Below, piece by piece: positions 60,219-64,000 of a stretch of DNA of 64,000 nucleotides. The DNA is from Pyrrhosoma nymphula. Taxonomy: Eukaryota > Arthropoda > Insecta > Odonata > Coenagrionidae. Position 1 is the stretch's first letter, and each line of letters begins with the position of its first letter. The DNA is taken from positions 144,810,855 through 144,874,854 of the forward strand of contig OY754327.1 in assembly GCA_963573305.1 (NCBI GenBank), read 5' to 3'. Under the pieces are notes generated by a model. It worked only from the letters and a program-made list of their open reading frames with translations. It did not search any database and had not been told where the DNA came from. Made by a program: the position numbers and the translations under genes.

Positions 60219-60829
60219 GATTGCTAGACATAGTAGTAATCTATTTTTACAAACAGTATAGCTCTGATTGTAAACATTAAGTTACTATTGTTGTGCCTCA
60301 AACATTTGATTTTCTGGGCATTGGTGAAATTACCATGTAAAGCATCTTTATTTGAAATTCTACGGTGAGCTATTTCCTTTCTTAAAGCAAAGAGTACCGA
60401 TATATACTTTGTATAATTCAATAAAGTCTGACAAATTATGACAGGAATTCGCCTCATTACTGTTAAATGCCCTATAATTTTCATGCTCATTATGAAAATG
60501 GTTTACATAGCATCTTTATATAATTCCCACTTTTATGGTAGTTTGATTTGTTGACATACCAACGTTTAAATTGATCTACGAATACGAAAAGTCAAACCGG
60601 GAAGTATAAGTATAATCCGAACTGTGAATTTCATCTTTTATGGAAAACGCCCGATTAGATTTATTTATTATTTACCATCTTTGGATCATATTAATATATC
60701 ACTTGGCTATCAGAAGGATAGTCTAAGTTGTGACAATGTGCTCACATTTTCTACCTCACTGCTCATGTTAAGTATTCTCTTCACAATGAGATCGAATGTG
60801 TACTATAGATCTTCGTTGAGTTGTCGTGC
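60219..60829. other. AT-rich stretch with no recognisable feature
   Basis: Nothing supported; short chance frames only. Confidence 0.4.
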
Positions 60830-62390
60830 ATTGCCTTCTCTCTTTCTTTCCTCCTCGGGCCGGCTTTCCTTCCTCCCCTCCCCGACCTCCTCCGCACCTA
60901 CTCAAACCGCTCTCGCTCGCCGTCTTTCATTGGCTCCGCCGAGAAGAGCGCTTCCTCCTGAGGCGTTAATACAAGATGGGTGGCCGCGCTATCGAGTGCT
61001 CCCTCCCCCGCCCCCTCCCACTCACAATCCCACTCCACCACTCATTCCATCGAAGGCGAACGAAGAGGAGACTCTCGCCCCCCCCCCTCCCCCCAACTCT
61101 ATCGCTCCTCCGAGTACTACGCCGACGCCTCTCCAGGAGCCCTCCCTTGAGGAGGTGGACGCCTCCCCCCCTCGGCACCTCGCTCGCGTTCGGTTCCTCT
61201 CTTATCTGAATTAGAGCGGAGCGTAAATCAAAAGGAGCGGCGCTGCCGTGAGAGTCATTGGGGGGGGATGGAAATAAGAGGGTGGCCGAGGGAGGAGGTG
61301 CCGCTGTCAGGATAAGAGGAGTCTTCGGAGGATTGAGTGGAGGGCGGGAGTCCCCCGGGTGAGGAATGTGGAAAGGGTTTGGCGGTCCGAAGGGGCGGGT
61401 GGTTCATGAAGCTGGAGGGGGGATGAGTTACGTTGACTGAAGCCTTCCTCTAATATTTCCCCACACCTCCTCTTACCTCGCGTCGACCTGTCTCTGAGGG
61501 GGGACACCTTAGATCCGGGGACCGTGCCAGACGCTTGCATCCATCCCGACCGCCCCACGCATCAACCTCTCATCCTCTTCCCCGCTCAGCGCCCCGTCCT
61601 CCTCCTCTCTCCTTTCCTCAATCACTCCTCCGCCTCGGAGGGAAAAGATTCACACTCCCTTATCTCTCGCACCCTTTTATCCACACATACACCCCCTCCT
61701 GACCCTCAATCCTCTCTTTTTTCCCCTCCCCGCATCCCCTCTTGGAGATTTGATTCTCCATTTGCGCCCCTCTTAAACAACCCCCGCCCCATCCGCCTAT
61801 TTTACCTCCTCCTCCCCCCAACCCCGATACCACCTTCTACCTCGCCTAAAAGGCCCCGATTCCCGCTCCCCACCACCTTCTTAATCCTTACTTAGACTCT
61901 TATCTCCTTGGCTCCCGCAGTCTTCATCCTCTCTTCCTCCCGGCCCCTCCCCCTTTCTTTCCTTCACGCCCCCTCCTCCCCCCATGGAGCCTCTTTAAGA
62001 GTGCATCCGAATCTCCTCATCTCGCTGGATAACCTTCAAACCCTTCTTGCCCCTCCCAGAAGCCTCGCCCCCCTCCAATCTTCCCCTCGGTTTTTCTCGC
62101 CTTCCGTCTCCTCTTGTGTCTTCCTCCCCTTCTCTCTTTTAACTAGTGACTGTTTCATCCAATTCTCTTTTTTTCTAGGCTTCTCCGAAGGAATCTCATC
62201 TCCCGCCAGTTTTAATTTTTTTTCGTCCGTTCCCCCATGGCAGTGATACGAGTCCCAGCCGCCTTGAATTTGCGTCCCTTTTGTCGCTGATTACTCACGC
62301 CTCCCGCCCCGCCCCCAGCTTCTTTCTTCGTCTCTCTCCCTCAACCTCTCCCCAGAGACGAGCCGCACGAACCTTCCCGAAGATTAGACC
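60830..62390. other. Largest GC-rich island, C/T - G/A - C/T
   Basis: C/T-rich at 60840-61200 with CpG, then G/A-rich at 61200-61430, then C/T-rich at 61460-62360. The 196-codon and 123-codon plus frames are Pro/Ser/Thr/Leu-rich low complexity and overlap other frames. With its CpG content and length of 1.5 kb this island is a candidate regulatory region, but no gene is attached to it by sequence. Confidence 0.5.
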
Positions 62391-64000
62391 GGATTCACCC
62401 GCTTAATTCTACTCGGTGAATGCGTTTTCTCAGCTCTTGCAGTCATGCTAAATACGGAATCACCCCAGAAAGGCAAGCCTAAGTTCTTACGATTATATTC
62501 ATGGTGCTTATTCCGATGATGTGCGTTCTCAGATGCCTCAATCGTTGTTACACTTTTCCGCGTGAGCATATTTTATCCATAGAGTTCAGATACAAAAAGT
62601 TGTAGTTTTTGCCTGGTTTAAGAACAATAATAACCTCTTGTGAGGTAATCTTCCTAAAACCGTCTTAAAAATATATTTACACTAATAGATCGATAGAAAC
62701 ATAGGAAAGGAACAGTAAACGCAAGTATTATCAAACATATAGTTGGTGGATATTTTTAATTTCTTTGTTTTCCCACATTTCGATGGTTTCTTATCGACTG
62801 TTATCCTCTTTCTTTTATGTCCAACTTTCGGCAATACTCAACGCTATGCCTTTTTTAAAGCCAATTTGCTCATTGTATCGTAGCCCGAGTAAATGTTATT
62901 ACGTTTGCGCCAAACTTGGGTTAAATTTATGTTCGGATCAAGTTTGGCCCAAGCGTCGGCAATGAGACTCATAATTTCAAATAACGTCTAAATATTTATA
63001 CTTTGCTGAGTTTCCCCTATATTTAGGAAATGTATTGTGCAACTTGTCCCAAAGATTCGTAAATTTATAAAACGCTTATGTAAATATTCACGTAAGTTAA
63101 CGCTAATTTCGAAAAATGTGGAGTGAATTTGGTTCATAATTAGCTTACGAATATAACACAAAACTAGGTAAATTTCCCTGAAATGTGTTTCAATGTGCAC
63201 TATCCGATCATATCCCATCTTAGCTGGCGGCCTTTTACGCGGTCTAATGTTACATTACTGCTGGTTCCTCTGAAGGCGTGTACCCATTGAGCATTCTCGT
63301 GCATTACTTACTCTGTAATTTTCTCCATATTAAATGTATTCTCGAAATCCGTATAGCAAGGAAAAACGTGCAACCATATGAGTCCTTTTCCATTATGACA
63401 TTTAGTTCATTTCTTTGCATGGAATTTTAAGATTTCTTAAAGTCATCATATCTTCTCTCAGTATCATAATATCTTATCCTATTCGTTGGGATAAGTACTA
63501 ATTCTGTAAATTCCCAGTCATGCTGCTTCTGAGTCCCTAAAACAGTTTTTCTTATTTTATTTCCTAATATACTGAGAATATTTGGAAATATCATATATAC
63601 TGAAAGCCTTCACCTCATTCCTTCGTCTTCATTTTTTAGTCGTGCCTTTTCAGTCCATAATACTCAGTCCCTAGTTAACCTTGGCTTCATAGTATTCCAA
63701 AAAATATCTGGCGTGCCTATCAGCAGGTGTAATCTTCATTGTATCTCCGCACTTTCCATCTTTCATGAATTTTAGCTGGTTTCATTAATTATTATTTTAT
63801 CTGGCTTTTTTTCTTACCTCACAGTTCTCCTTCCTACGTTTCACACACTCCCAAGAGTATCTCCACTTTTCCAAACTTCTTTCCCTTTTTTCATTCTCGC
63901 TTTAGTTTCCTGAGTGACGTTTGTTTATTTTTCTCCCACACTTCACTTAATTAATTTTATTTTATCTTCCGCGTCATCCCCTGTGATCCATATCTTTTAA
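62391..64000. other. AT-rich stretch, T-rich at the window end
   Basis: No recognisable gene or repeat. After 63600 the plus strand becomes T-rich. Confidence 0.45.

Noticed and set aside
60624..61214. 196-codon plus-strand open frame
   Set aside because: Second half is Pro/Ser/Thr low complexity in the 60.8-kb island; first half has no recognisable domain.
1..64000. CRISPR array, prokaryotic operon, integrated virus or reverse-transcriptase element
   Set aside because: No regularly spaced repeats, no ribosome-binding-site-linked gene series, and no recognisable reverse transcriptase, integrase or capsid motifs were seen on either strand.

Overview
This window looks like non-coding DNA from an animal genome, most likely an arthropod. 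There is no intact protein-coding gene that I can recognise, no rRNA or tRNA gene, no CRISPR array and no prokaryote-type operon. The arthropod call is an inference. It rests on very low coding density, tRNA-derived SINE-like repeats, several hAT-superfamily DNA transposon relics and MITEs, and an AT-rich background broken by GC-rich islands. The window could be intergenic or lie inside large introns.

The best-supported content is transposon archaeology. (1) 3508-6046 is an old hAT relic with degenerate terminal repeats, a near-perfect 8-bp target duplication and plus-strand transposase remnants; a second, unrelated MITE-like element (5301-5907) is nested in it. (2) 7134-7381 holds a foldback element with two 92-bp arms around a 6-bp loop, flanked by a 13-bp direct repeat. 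(3) 11633-12228 is a less certain element between two copies of a 9-bp repeat. (4) 21859-22172 is a candidate MITE with perfect 16-bp inverted ends. (5) 22575-22910 is a large imperfect palindrome with arms of about 155 bp. (6) 37644-40854 is a 3.2-kb ZMYM1-like hAT element with 15-bp perfect terminal inverted repeats, a 7/8 target duplication and a broken minus-strand transposase, which was itself hit by a 128-bp SINE-like insertion. (7) 41073-41536 is a plus-strand fragment of another ZMYM1-like hAT transposase just outside element 6. (8) 59908-60210 is a 303-bp non-autonomous hAT MITE. SINE-like repeats lie at about 3118-3293, 26215-26320 (minus strand) and 36430-36775, with a doubtful one near 45930-46020.

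The other strong pattern is compositional. About fifteen GC-rich islands (for example 1-340, 13885-14560, 17220-17720, 19390-21560, 26240-27190, 32430-34000, 42780-43570, 48330-49040, 50460-51010, 55830-56750, 58130-59240, 60830-62390) sit in an AT-rich background. Many consist of adjacent plus-strand purine-rich and pyrimidine-rich blocks, so strand polarity flips inside the island. A few (20900-21560, 26240-26700, 42780-43570) are rich in CpG and could be promoters or first exons, but I cannot assign any gene. Long open frames in the islands are low-complexity artefacts.

Between these features the sequence is AT-rich and shows nothing I can support. I found no clear candidate for a new biological system; the nested transposon histories and the polarity-flipping islands are the items most worth checking.
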